Source: Candidatus Rokuibacteriota bacterium
GTDB taxonomy: Bacteria > Methylomirabilota > Methylomirabilia > Rokubacteriales > CSP1-6
Assembly (NCBI GenBank): GCA_003221615.1
Contig: QHSQ01000008.1
Coordinates: forward strand, 1-40,803
DNA length: 40,803 nt
Direction: 5' to 3'
Shown in pieces: positions 23,220-31,736 of this stretch. The notes under the pieces are model-generated. The model saw only the letters and a list, made by a program, of their open reading frames with translations, was not told where the DNA came from and searched no databases. The stretch's first letter is position 1. Every line of letters begins with the position of its first letter. Position numbers and translations under genes: made by a program.

Positions 23220-24911
23220 ATGAAAACGCTCGCGGCGTTGCTCGTGATTGGAGCCCTCATGCTCGCCGGCCTCGCCTCGCCGCTCGCGGCGCAGACGGGG
23301 GCGACCTGGGGCGTGTATGGCGGCGACAACGCCAACACGCGCTACAGCACGTTGAACCAGATCAACGCCACGAACGTCGGCCGACTCAAGGTCGCCTGGG
23401 CGCTGCAGCTCGGGTCGCTGCGATCCCAGGAATCGACGCCCATCCTGGTCGGCGACCTCGTCTACGTGACGTCGTCGCACGGGCCAAAGAACGTGTTCGC
23501 CGCCGACGCGCGAACGGGTGAGGTCAAATGGCGGTATTCGCCCGAGGTCCCGGCGGGCATCGAGCAATACGCCTGCTGTGACGTCAACAATCGCGGAGTC
23601 GCCCACGCCAACGGCAAGATCTTCGTGGGGCGGCTCGACGGGCATCTCGTCGCGCTGGATGCCAAGACCGGCAAGGAGCTGTGGAAGAGCCAGGTCATCG
23701 ACCACACGGGCGGCTCGGTCATCACCTCGCCGCCGATCGTGGTCAAGAATCTCGTCATCACGGGCTTCGGGGGCGGCGAGTACGGCGTGCGGGGCTACAT
23801 CACCGCATTCGATCAGGCGACGGGCCGCGAGGTGTGGAAGCTCTACACGGTGCCGGGGCCCGGAGAGCCTGGCAACGACACCTGGAAGGGCGACTCGTGG
23901 AAGTTCGGGGGCGGCGTGGCCTGGCACATCGGCTCGTACGATCCGGCGCTGAATCTCCTCTACTACGGGACCAGCAATCCCTCGCCATGGGGCGCCGCGA
24001 TTCGCGGCAACGACAGCAGCAACATCGACCCCTACAGCAACCTCTACACGGCCAGTACGCTCGCCATCAACCCGGACACCGGGAAGATCGTCTGGCACTA
24101 CCAGACCACGCCGCACGACGCGTGGGACTACGACGGCGTCAACGAGCTCGTGCTGGTGGACCTCGATATCAAGGGGCAGAAGACGCCGGTGGCGCTCAAG
24201 GCCGATCGGAACGGGTTCTTCTACGTCCTGGACCGTCGCAACGGCAAGCTCCTGTCGGCCGAGAAATTCGTCGACCTCAACTGGGCCAAGTCCATCGACA
24301 TGACTACGGGCCGTCCGGTCGAGAACGCCGACAAGCGACCGCGCCTGGGCTTCAGGGCGAAGGACATCTGCCCGAACCTCATCGGCGGGAAAAACTGGAT
24401 GCCGATGAGCTACAGCTTCCAGACCGGTCTCGTGTACCTACCGACAATGAACCTGTGCATGGATCTGGAGGGCACGCAGCCGCAGTACAAGCGTGGCGCC
24501 TTCTACCTAGCCGTCGAGTTCGACCTGGGCAAGAGCGGACCCGGCGGTCATCTCGGCGAAGTCATGGCCTGGGATCCCGTGAAGCAGCAGAAGGTCTGGG
24601 GCAACAAGGACGAGCTGCTGTTCATGGGCGGGATGCTCAGCACCGCGGGCGGGCTCGTCTTTCACGGCGATCTCAAAGGGTGGTTCAAAGCGCTCGACGC
24701 CAAGACCGGGCGCACGCTCTGGCAGTTCCAGACGGGCTCGGGCGTCAGCGCCGCTCCGATGACGTACGAGCTGGGCGGCAAGCAATACCTCGCGGTGGTC
24801 TCCGGTCGTACGTTCGCGATTCCCGCCTTCTTCGGGCCAATCGGTGAAAAGATGGTCGCCGCCAGCGCCGAAGGCGGCACGCTGTTCGTGTTCGAGCTGC
24901 CTTCACCGTGA
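23220..24911 (+). CDS. PQQ-dependent alcohol dehydrogenase, lanthanide-type (XoxF-like)
   Basis: Encodes 563 residues with a Sec signal ending at about residue 24 (PLAAQ). The ATG at 23220 follows ggaagga. Family residues are all present: vicinal disulfide Cys119-Cys120 (YACCDVNNRG), Glu187 (GGEYGVRG), Asn253 (GTSNPSPW), and catalytic Asp303 with the extra Asp305 (WDYDG) that marks lanthanide-dependent enzymes. By family knowledge it oxidises methanol or another short alcohol in the periplasm and passes electrons to cytochrome c. The next gene, 22 bases on, encodes a XoxJ-like protein fused to a cytochrome c, which supports this. It may equally prefer ethanol or larger alcohols. Confidence 0.93.
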   Translation: MKTLAALLVIGALMLAGLASPLAAQTGATWGVYGGDNANTRYSTLNQINATNVGRLKVAWALQLGSLRSQESTPILVGDLVYVTSSHGPKNVFAADARTGEVKWRYSPEVPAGIEQYACCDVNNRGVAHANGKIFVGRLDGHLVALDAKTGKELWKSQVIDHTGGSVITSPPIVVKNLVITGFGGGEYGVRGYITAFDQATGREVWKLYTVPGPGEPGNDTWKGDSWKFGGGVAWHIGSYDPALNLLYYGTSNPSPWGAAIRGNDSSNIDPYSNLYTASTLAINPDTGKIVWHYQTTPHDAWDYDGVNELVLVDLDIKGQKTPVALKADRNGFFYVLDRRNGKLLSAEKFVDLNWAKSIDMTTGRPVENADKRPRLGFRAKDICPNLIGGKNWMPMSYSFQTGLVYLPTMNLCMDLEGTQPQYKRGAFYLAVEFDLGKSGPGGHLGEVMAWDPVKQQKVWGNKDELLFMGGMLSTAGGLVFHGDLKGWFKALDAKTGRTLWQFQTGSGVSAAPMTYELGGKQYLAVVSGRTFAIPAFFGPIGEKMVAASAEGGTLFVFELPSP

Positions 24912-24933
24912 GCCGGCGAGGAGAGTGGACGGC

Positions 24934-26142
24934 ATGAGGATGCGGGCGACCGTGAGCGAGCCGTCGGCTCCGGTCGCCCGCGTCGCCCCGAAGGGCGGCG
25001 CACGTCGATTCGTCGTGTGCTTTTTCGTCGCTCTGATGGCCTCGGCCGCTTTACCCGGCCCGGCCATCGCGGCCGATATCCTGCGTGTGTGCGCTGACCC
25101 CGACAATCTGCCGTTCAGCCGCGCCGAGGGACCCGATCGCGGACTCTACGTGGAGCTGGCCGAGCTGGTCGCCGGCCGGCTCGGGCTTCGTTCCGAGTAC
25201 GCATGGTTCCTTTCCAATTACGGCCGGCGGGCCGTCCGCAACACGCTCCTGGCCGACCGCTGTGACGCCTACTTCGGGCTGCCCGACGATGCGGAGTTCA
25301 TGGGCCGAAGCGTGATCCGCACGCGGCCGTTCCTCGACGTCGGGTACACGGTGATCGGGCCGCGACCGCTCGCGCTCTCGTCGCTGGACGACATCAAGGG
25401 CCGTCGCGTGGCGGTCCAGTTCGGAACGACGCCGCAGCTGCTCCTGGCGATTCGTCCCGGTTTCCGCGCGGTCACCTTCAAGCTCGCAGAAGAGGCCATG
25501 GAGGCCCTGACCCGAGGAGAGGCCGACGTCGCGTTTCTGTGGGGGCCGACCGCGGGCTACTTCAACAAGACCCGGCTCGGCGGCGCGTACGCGATCGTGC
25601 CCATCGCCGGTGAGGGCCTCCAGTGGCACGCGGCCGTCGGCGTGAGAAAGGGTCAGGATTCACTCAGGGCCGATCTCGACCGAGTCCTCGACCAGCTCAA
25701 GCCGGAGATCAACACGCTCGCGGACAAGTACGGCTTTCCCCTCGGACGACCCGTCAGCATGGATGGCCAGCGCGGGATGCTGCGGCCACCTGAGCGCGGC
25801 GTGGGCGGCCTCCAGCTCGTGCAGCTTCAGGAGGGGCCGACACGCCCGACCTCGTCTGCCGGCGTGTCGTCTTCCGCGGCGGAGGGCCTCATTCGTCTCG
25901 GACGCAGCCTGTTCAACCAGCATTGCTCGCACTGCCACGCGCCCAACGCCGTGAGTCCCGAGCCGACTCGCGACTTGCGCCGGCTGACGCTCCGCTACGG
26001 TTCCAGGATGCGTGAGGCGGCGTACGCGACGATCACGGTCGGGCGAATCGACAAAGGGATGCCGGCCTGGAAGGACCTCCTGGGCGAAGAGGGGATCCAG
26101 AACGTCCTGGGATTTCTGGAGTCCGTCCAGCGGCAGCCGTAG
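24934..26142 (+). CDS. XoxJ/MxaJ-like binding protein fused to cytochrome c
   Basis: Encodes 402 residues in two domains. After a signal or anchor segment (about 26-47), residues 48-275 form a family 3 binding-protein fold like the quinoprotein-associated MxaJ/XoxJ proteins (RVCADPDNLPFSRAEG, GRRVAVQFGTTPQLL). A linker rich in Ser/Thr/Pro (about 290-315) leads to a cytochrome c domain with CSHCH (Cys331, Cys334, His335) and likely ligand Met376 (DKGMPAWK). XoxJ is thought to help mature XoxF, and XoxG is its cytochrome acceptor; here both roles appear in one chain directly behind a XoxF-like gene. The ATG at 24934 follows gaggag. Confidence 0.92.
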   Translation: MRMRATVSEPSAPVARVAPKGGARRFVVCFFVALMASAALPGPAIAADILRVCADPDNLPFSRAEGPDRGLYVELAELVAGRLGLRSEYAWFLSNYGRRAVRNTLLADRCDAYFGLPDDAEFMGRSVIRTRPFLDVGYTVIGPRPLALSSLDDIKGRRVAVQFGTTPQLLLAIRPGFRAVTFKLAEEAMEALTRGEADVAFLWGPTAGYFNKTRLGGAYAIVPIAGEGLQWHAAVGVRKGQDSLRADLDRVLDQLKPEINTLADKYGFPLGRPVSMDGQRGMLRPPERGVGGLQLVQLQEGPTRPTSSAGVSSSAAEGLIRLGRSLFNQHCSHCHAPNAVSPEPTRDLRRLTLRYGSRMREAAYATITVGRIDKGMPAWKDLLGEEGIQNVLGFLESVQRQP

Positions 26143-26174
26143 AACGCAGGATCAATGGGCCGGAGCTGGCCGTG

Positions 26175-26191
26175 CCCTCTTGACTAGAGGG
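26175..26191 (+). other. Hairpin upstream of the YVTN propeller gene
   Basis: Perfect six-base stem ccctct/agaggg with a tgact loop, between the XoxJ-cytochrome stop and the ribosome-binding site of the next gene. No T-run follows. It could weaken read-through or shield the leader. Confidence 0.3.
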
Positions 26192-26216
26192 TGTGGCTGG
26201 AGGAGCCTCATCGGCA

Positions 26217-27182
26217 ATGCGTAGATCAGGGCTCGCCGTCTTCGTCCTGCTCGTCGCCTCGCTCGTACTCGGGTCGACGCGGGCCGGCGCCGAGCTACGA
26301 GTGTTCGTCACCAACGAGAAGTCCGACGACGTGACGGTGATCGACGCGGCGACCCGAGCCGTCGTCGGAACGATCCCCGTCGGCAAGCGCCCGCGCGGCG
26401 TCGCGGTCAGCCCAGACGGCCGGCGGGTCTACGTGACCAACAGCAACTCGGACAGCCTCAGCGTCATCGACGCAAAGACGCTGGAGGTGCTGAGCACGGT
26501 GCCGGCGGGCATCGACCCGGAGGGATTGACCGTGAACCGGGCGGGCACCGCGCTCTACGTCGTCAACGAAAACGAGCTCTCGGTGACGGTGCTGGACGTG
26601 GCCTCACTGGCGATCCGCAAGAAGATCGCCGTCGGGAAAGAGCCCGAGACGGCGGTGGCCTCTCCGGATGGGCGCTGGATCGCCGTCTCCAACGAGACGT
26701 CCGATGACGTCCACGTCATCGCGACGGCCAGCGACACGGTCGTCAAGCAGATTGCCGTTCCCAAGAACCCGCGCGGGATGCGCTTCACGGCCGACTCGCG
26801 CCGGCTCTTCGTCGCCAGCGAGCAGGCCCACCTCGTTTCCGTGATCGACATGGCGGAGATGCGTGTCGTCAAGTCGGCGCCGACCGGCGGCAGTCGCCCC
26901 GTCGACATCGTGCTGACACCGGACGGCTCACGGCTCTACGTCTCTCACGGTCAGTCCGGCGACGTGCGCGTGCTGGATAGCTCGTCGCTGAACGTGCTCG
27001 CGGTGATCCCGGTCGGCCCGCGCACCTGGTGGACCGCCCTCAGCCCGGACGCGCGATTCCTCTACGCGACCGTCGGACGTGCCAACGAGCTCGCGGTGAT
27101 CGACACCAGCTCGAACACCGTGGCCGCGCGGATCCCCTGCGGCACACTGCCCTGGGGCGTGGCGATCGCCGGTCCACCCTGA
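26217..27182 (+). CDS. YVTN-repeat beta-propeller protein (PQQ-associated type)
   Basis: Encodes 321 residues with a Sec signal ending at about residue 25 (TRAGA). The rest is seven or so repeats of the RVYVTNSNSDSLSVID / GKRPRGVAVSPDG kind, giving a beta-propeller. Proteins of this kind recur beside quinoprotein dehydrogenases and PQQ-linked transporters (TIGR03866-like), where their exact job is not established. It follows the XoxJ-cytochrome fusion on the same strand, 74 bases away. The ATG at 26217 has ggaggag 11 bases upstream. No catalytic residues are evident, so a binding or scaffold role is likely. Confidence 0.9.
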   Translation: MRRSGLAVFVLLVASLVLGSTRAGAELRVFVTNEKSDDVTVIDAATRAVVGTIPVGKRPRGVAVSPDGRRVYVTNSNSDSLSVIDAKTLEVLSTVPAGIDPEGLTVNRAGTALYVVNENELSVTVLDVASLAIRKKIAVGKEPETAVASPDGRWIAVSNETSDDVHVIATASDTVVKQIAVPKNPRGMRFTADSRRLFVASEQAHLVSVIDMAEMRVVKSAPTGGSRPVDIVLTPDGSRLYVSHGQSGDVRVLDSSSLNVLAVIPVGPRTWWTALSPDARFLYATVGRANELAVIDTSSNTVAARIPCGTLPWGVAIAGPP

Positions 27183-27214
27183 GGCATCGCGCCTTACTGC
27201 ATCGGCGCGGCGCA

Positions 27215-27250
27215 GCCGGCGGGGCCCCAGCCCCGTGACGGCTTGCCGGC
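27215..27250. terminator. Possible bidirectional terminator between convergent genes
   Basis: An inner stem ggggc/gcccc with a ccca loop (27221-27234) is enclosed by two copies of the self-complementary gccggc (27215-27220 and 27245-27250). It lies between the YVTN gene and the DoxX-like gene. There is no T-run on either side. Confidence 0.35.
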
Positions 27251-27261
27251 GCCCACTTCGC

Positions 27262-27819
27262 TCACATCACGAGGCGGAGCCAGCGGCGGCCGCTCCGCGC
27301 GAGGATCGAGCGGTCGAGTCCCCACGTCCGCCCTGCGCGCGCGCAAAGTAGGATGATCATGGAGGTCACGAGGAGGACGTGGAAGCCCTGCTGGCCGAAG
27401 CTCATCCACTGGCTCGCGAGGCCGTAGTTCAGGCTCAGAAAGAGCCCGACGAGGGCGGTGAGGCCGGTGAGCAGTCCGAGGATGAGCCCGAGGCCGACTG
27501 CCGCCTCGCCGAAAGTCTGAAGCGTCGCGAACACGCGGCTATTCGGCAGCACCGTCCCTTCGAGAAACTCCTTGTACCAGTCGATGGGGTTCCCGGCGGC
27601 GAATTCGGCGATGCGCTTGGGATGGAAGGCGAGGAAGCGCGGGGACACCGTGGGATACGGAATCACGTCCCAAAGGTACGCGAGGGTGAACTTGGTCCAC
27701 ACGGCCTTTACGAACCACGCGCCGACGACGACCCGCAACAGCACGACCCAGCGGTCCGCGTGGATCACTGAGCGGCGCGCCCGAGCGTGTGGGCGGTGAC
27801 ACGCATCATGAGGCGGCAT
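27262..27819 (-). CDS. DoxX/DoxD-like integral membrane protein
   Basis: Encodes up to 185 residues with about four membrane helices (for example WVVLLRVVVGAWFVKAVW, VGLGLILGLLTGLTALVGLF and VLLVTSMIILLCARAG). It resembles the DoxX family, whose DoxD member is a subunit of archaeal thiosulfate:quinone oxidoreductase; other members have no known role. The ATG at 27819 gives the longest form, but a GTG at 27768 starts the protein just before the first helix and avoids overlapping the divergent neighbour. Neither start has a clear ribosome-binding site. Sox genes lie about 3 kb away, so a role in sulfur or quinone chemistry is possible. Confidence 0.75.
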   Translation of the reverse strand: MPPHDACHRPHARARRSVIHADRWVVLLRVVVGAWFVKAVWTKFTLAYLWDVIPYPTVSPRFLAFHPKRIAEFAAGNPIDWYKEFLEGTVLPNSRVFATLQTFGEAAVGLGLILGLLTGLTALVGLFLSLNYGLASQWMSFGQQGFHVLLVTSMIILLCARAGRTWGLDRSILARSGRRWLRLVM

Positions 27820-28953
27820 GCTAGGGGACGCCGCCGGCGTGGTCAAGGGTTCCCGCTCGCGATCCGCCGCATCGTCGCGGTGCTCGGGGCGCTCGGCGCA
27901 TCCGCAGCCACGGCGGCCGAGCCGCCGCCCCTCGCCCTCGCCTCGGGCTTTCGCATCGAGCTCGTCGCGGACGGCCTCGGCGCGCCGCGCATGCTCGCGC
28001 TCGATTCGTCCGGGGCGCTGCTGGTGTCGATTCCGAGCCAGGGACGTATCGTTGCCCTCCCGGCAGCCCGGCGGCCGGAACGGCTTCGTTCGCCCGTGAC
28101 GGTCGCCGAGGGACTGCGGCTTCCGCACGGCCTCGCCGTCCGTGACGGACACCTGTGGGTCGCCGAGACCGGGCGCGTGCTGCGGTTCCGCTACGACGTC
28201 ACCACTCACAGCGCGACCGAGCCGGTCGTGATCATCCGCGACCTTCCGGCGGGCGCGCACCACTGGACACGGTCGATCGCCTTCGGCCCGGACGGCCGGC
28301 TCTACGTCGCGATCGGCTCGTCGTGCGATATTTGTCGCGAGGGTGATCGCCGCCGCGCCGCGATCGTCAGTTACGCTCTTGACGGATCGAACGAGCGCCT
28401 CGTCGCGCGAGGACTCCGGAATCCCGTCGGGCTCGCGTTCGACCCGACGACGGGCGCGTTGTGGACGACGGTCAACGAGCGGGATTGGCGCAACGGCGGC
28501 GCCCCGCCGGACTTTCTCGCCTTGGTTCGCGAGGGCGCCGACTACGGCTGGCCCGACTGCTACGCTCGAGGGGGCGCCCTCGCGCCCGATCCCGAGTTTC
28601 GTGGCGCGAGCGACTGCCGCGACCTCACGCTCCCCTCGGTCGAGCTCGCTCCGCACGCGGCACCGCTCGGGCTCGCCTTTTATACGGGAACGCAGTTTCC
28701 GCCCGCGTATCGTGGGAGCCTCTTCGTCGCCCTCCATGGCTCCCGGGCCGAGCTTGCCCCCGCCGGCTACAAGATCGTGCGGATCGTCTTGACCGCCAAC
28801 CGGCGACCACGACTCGAGGACTTCGCGACGCGTTGGCGTGCGGGCGACCGGGTATGGGGCCGCCCGGTCGACGTGCTCGTCGGACGCGACGGCGCGCTCT
28901 ACGTTTCGGACGATCACGGCGGGCGTGTGCTCCGCATCACCGCCGTGCCGTGA
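27808..28953 (+). CDS. PQQ-dependent sugar dehydrogenase (soluble GDH/sorbosone dehydrogenase family)
   Basis: Encodes about 381 residues of the six-bladed propeller family typified by soluble glucose and aldose dehydrogenases. An N-terminal basic and hydrophobic region (about 18-37) is a signal peptide. The characteristic segment AGAHHWTRSIAFGPDGRLYVAIGSS-type sequence is present (here AGAHHWTRSIAFGPDG), and its His is the likely catalytic base. RGLRNPVGLAF and GADYGWPDC supply PQQ and calcium contacts in the family. It oxidises aldoses or related polyols in the periplasm. The ATG at 27808 has no clear ribosome-binding site and overlaps the longest form of the divergent DoxX-like gene by 12 bases. 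Confidence 0.88.
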   Translation: MRRHARGRRRRGQGFPLAIRRIVAVLGALGASAATAAEPPPLALASGFRIELVADGLGAPRMLALDSSGALLVSIPSQGRIVALPAARRPERLRSPVTVAEGLRLPHGLAVRDGHLWVAETGRVLRFRYDVTTHSATEPVVIIRDLPAGAHHWTRSIAFGPDGRLYVAIGSSCDICREGDRRRAAIVSYALDGSNERLVARGLRNPVGLAFDPTTGALWTTVNERDWRNGGAPPDFLALVREGADYGWPDCYARGGALAPDPEFRGASDCRDLTLPSVELAPHAAPLGLAFYTGTQFPPAYRGSLFVALHGSRAELAPAGYKIVRIVLTANRRPRLEDFATRWRAGDRVWGRPVDVLVGRDGALYVSDDHGGRVLRITAVP

Positions 28954-29002
28954 TCCGACGCGGCCGATTGCGCCGCGGTCTTTGGCGCCTGGGCCCGTGC
29001 TA

Positions 29003-30955
29003 ATGTCCAGCGCGATGCTCGCGCGGCATCGTCCGTTCGCGGCCCTCCCGCTCGTCGCGCTCGTTGCGGTCGGCCTGGCGAGCTGCACCTTGACGGCGCT
29101 GGTGGCATCGCCCGTTCCACCGGGCGGCGAATGGCCGACTCACGGCGGAACCAACGCGAACGCGCTTTACTCGTCCCTCGATCAGATCACGCGCGACAAC
29201 GTGGGCCGGCTCCGCATCGCGTGGCGCTGGATGTCCCCGGACGAGGAGCTGATGGCGCGCCAGCCGCAGCTCCGGACGTGGCTGAACGAGGCCACGCCGC
29301 TGATGATTGGTGGAGTGCTGTACGTCAGCACCTCGACCAGCCAGGTCGCGGCCATCGACGCGATCAGCGGTCGGACGCTCTGGGTCCACGACCCGAAGAT
29401 CTGGGTTCACGGCACGCCGCCCAATTTCGGCTTCCTGCATCGTGGCGTCGCCTACTGGACCGACGGCCGCGACGCGCGGATCCTGATCGGCACGGGAAAC
29501 GCCTACCTCATCGCCCTCGACGCTCGCACCGGAGAGCCGATCACGAGCTTCGGTATCGAAGGGCGCGTCGATCTCACCGAGGGGCTCGGGCGCCAGGTCG
29601 ATCGCAGGTGGTACACGGTGACGTCGCCGCCGCTGGTCATCGGCGATCTGGTCATCGTCGGCTCGTCGATCGAGGCCCGGCCCCTGCGTCCCGACATGCC
29701 GCCGGGGCATGTCCGCGCCTTCGACGTGCGCACCGGCGCGCAGCGATGGATCTTCCATTCCATCCCTCAGTCGGATGCGCTCGGTACCGAGACCTGGGCG
29801 GGTGACTCGTGGCGCAGGGTCGGCGGTGTGAGCGTGTGGACGATCATGAGCGCCGACGAGGAGCTCGGCTACGTCTACCTGCCTTTCAGCCCGGCGGCGA
29901 ACGACTACTATGGCGGCGAGCGACACGGCGACAACCTGTTCGCCGAGAGCCTCGTCTGTCTGGAGGCGGCCACCGGCCGGCGTGTGTGGCATTACCAGTT
30001 GGTGCGCCACGGACTCTGGGACTACGACATCCCGGCGGCTCCGAACCTGGTCGACATCACGATGCGCGGGCGCCGCGTGCGTGCCGTCGCCCAGGTCACC
30101 AAGCAGGGATTCGTCTACGTGTTCGATCGCGCGACCGGCAAGCCGCTGTGGCCCATCGAAGACCGCCCGGTGCCCCAATCAACGGTGCCGGGCGAGAAGA
30201 CAGCCCCACGCCAGCCGTTCCCCACGAGGCCGGCGCCGTTCGAGCGCCAGGAAGCGAGCCCGGCTGACGTGATCGACTTCACGCCGGAGCTCCGCGAGCA
30301 GGCGCTGGCGATTCTCGCGCAGTACGATCACGGCCCGCTGTTCACGCCCCCCAGCGAGCGAGGGATGGTGCTCGTTCCTGGCGCCGGCGGCGGTGCCAGC
30401 TGGGCGGGCGCCGCGTTCGATCCCGACACGGGCCGTCTCTTCGTGCCGTCGATCACCGCGCCCAACGTCGTGACCTTGAGCCCTCCGCCCGCCGACTGGA
30501 TCAAGGATCGTTACGTGGGACGGCTCCAGGGGCTCCGGGGACCACAAGGTCTTCCGCTCTTCAAGCCCCCGTTCGGGCGCCTGACCGCGATCGATCTCGC
30601 CGGGGGGGACCACGTGTGGATGGTCCCGATCGGCGAAGGACCGCGGCACCATCCTCGGCTCGAGCCGCTCCAGCTCGGCCGGCTCGGGTGGGACCGCCGG
30701 AGCTTTCCGCTCGCGACGCGCACGTTGCTGTTCGTCGCGCAGACGGGCCCCGCTGGAGGCACGCAGCCCGCTGGTGAGGGGCCCGGGTTGGAGGTGTTCG
30801 ACAAGGCGAGCGGAGAGCTGATCGCGAGAGTCGAGCTGCCCGAGAGCGCGACCGGCGCGTTGATGACCTATTTCGCGGGGGAAAAGCAGTATATCGTCGT
30901 CCCGATCGGCGGTCGCGGCCGCCCCGCGGAGCTGATCGCGCTGAGCCTGCCGTGA
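29003..30955 (+). CDS. PQQ-dependent dehydrogenase lipoprotein (glucose/quinate dehydrogenase-like propeller)
   Basis: Encodes 650 residues. The signal peptide ends in a lipobox (LASC, Cys28), so the enzyme should be tethered to a membrane by lipid, unlike the polytopic anchor of membrane glucose dehydrogenase. The propeller opens with EWPTHGGTNANALYSSLDQI, and the active site contains Asp340/Asp342 in LWDYDIPAAP, the pattern of the mGDH/quinate branch. The vicinal Cys pair is not seen. The ATG at 29003 lacks a ribosome-binding site; a second ATG at 29015 is possible. It follows the soluble sugar dehydrogenase by 49 bases, so the two may share a transcript and related polyol or sugar substrates. 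Confidence 0.9.
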   Translation: MSSAMLARHRPFAALPLVALVAVGLASCTLTALVASPVPPGGEWPTHGGTNANALYSSLDQITRDNVGRLRIAWRWMSPDEELMARQPQLRTWLNEATPLMIGGVLYVSTSTSQVAAIDAISGRTLWVHDPKIWVHGTPPNFGFLHRGVAYWTDGRDARILIGTGNAYLIALDARTGEPITSFGIEGRVDLTEGLGRQVDRRWYTVTSPPLVIGDLVIVGSSIEARPLRPDMPPGHVRAFDVRTGAQRWIFHSIPQSDALGTETWAGDSWRRVGGVSVWTIMSADEELGYVYLPFSPAANDYYGGERHGDNLFAESLVCLEAATGRRVWHYQLVRHGLWDYDIPAAPNLVDITMRGRRVRAVAQVTKQGFVYVFDRATGKPLWPIEDRPVPQSTVPGEKTAPRQPFPTRPAPFERQEASPADVIDFTPELREQALAILAQYDHGPLFTPPSERGMVLVPGAGGGASWAGAAFDPDTGRLFVPSITAPNVVTLSPPPADWIKDRYVGRLQGLRGPQGLPLFKPPFGRLTAIDLAGGDHVWMVPIGEGPRHHPRLEPLQLGRLGWDRRSFPLATRTLLFVAQTGPAGGTQPAGEGPGLEVFDKASGELIARVELPESATGALMTYFAGEKQYIVVPIGGRGRPAELIALSLP

Positions 30956-30962
30956 TCCGCCT

Positions 30963-31736
30963 TCAGGGCCGCACAGCCGGCGCTTCGAACGGCATCCCTC
31001 GCGCCCGCCACATCAAGAACAGCTCGAGGTCGACCAGCTCGGCGGCGCCGTACTCGTAGGGCTCCGCGCGGATCCCGGTGAGACAGCCACGCAGCCGTCG
31101 CTGGAGCGAGCCGAGGCTCTGCCACTCCAGACGATAGAGCGGGTATCCGGTCGGATGCGCCTGCGGCACGACGTTGCCGGCCAGGCGCCGTCCCCAGTTG
31201 TCGTCGTGGCATTGGTTGCAGGCGAGGTTCAGCTGGCCCTGGCGCCGATAGAAGGTCGCGCGGCCGGCGTCGAGGAACGGCTGTGTGCGCTGGTCGATGG
31301 CGACGTCGATCGGCACGCCGCGCGACTGGCGCGCGAGGTAGGCGGTCAGCGCCAGGAGCTCCTTGCTCTCGTAGGCGAGCGGCGGCGCCTTCTGGCGATC
31401 GACGCGGCAGAGATTGACCCGCTGCTCGAGCGTGACCGGCCGGCCCCGCGCGGCGTCGAACGCGGGATGGCGCGCGGCCACGCCCGTCATGCTCGCGCGG
31501 GCCTCGCCGTGACACTCGGCGCACGCACGGCCGGCGTCGCCGGTCTTCTTGTTCCACAGCGATTCGCCCTCGAGCACCCAGAGCATGCCGGGATTCGCGG
31601 TGTCGTCGTCCTGCATCGCGCGCGTCTCACGGCTCATGAGGTCGTAGCCGGAGCGGCGTTCGGTGAGCGGAATCTCGCCGGCGGATGCCGACGCGGCCAG
31701 TACGACCACGCACACCGCGGCGCGGAATCCCCGCAC
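30963..31736 (-). CDS. soxA: SoxA, dihaem subunit of the SoxAX cytochrome
   Basis: Encodes 257 residues with a Sec signal (1-19). Two haem sites are present, CAECH (Cys72, Cys75, His76) and CNQCH (Cys173, Cys176, His177). Cys110 lies in the family segment NLCRVDRQKAP. The active-site cysteine that ligates haem is Cys218 in LRGCLTGIRAEPY. SoxAX oxidatively joins thiosulfate to the SoxY carrier cysteine in the periplasm. The start is a GTG at 31736 that directly follows the SoxZ stop. It is the last gene of the run; where soxB often follows, the gene instead meets a convergent quinoprotein gene with only seven bases between stops. Confidence 0.93.
   Translation of the reverse strand: MRGFRAAVCVVVLAASASAGEIPLTERRSGYDLMSRETRAMQDDDTANPGMLWVLEGESLWNKKTGDAGRACAECHGEARASMTGVAARHPAFDAARGRPVTLEQRVNLCRVDRQKAPPLAYESKELLALTAYLARQSRGVPIDVAIDQRTQPFLDAGRATFYRRQGQLNLACNQCHDDNWGRRLAGNVVPQAHPTGYPLYRLEWQSLGSLQRRLRGCLTGIRAEPYEYGAAELVDLELFLMWRARGMPFEAPAVRP

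Noticed and set aside
24844..24933. An upstream extension of the XoxJ-cytochrome gene overlapping the XoxF-like gene
   Set aside because: The extension is out-of-frame reading of the XoxF-like C-terminus; the ATG at 24934 has its own ribosome-binding site.
30956..30962. Expected position of soxB or soxCD after soxA
   Set aside because: Only seven bases separate soxA from the stop of a convergent quinoprotein gene, and no SoxB-like sequence was recognised anywhere in the window.
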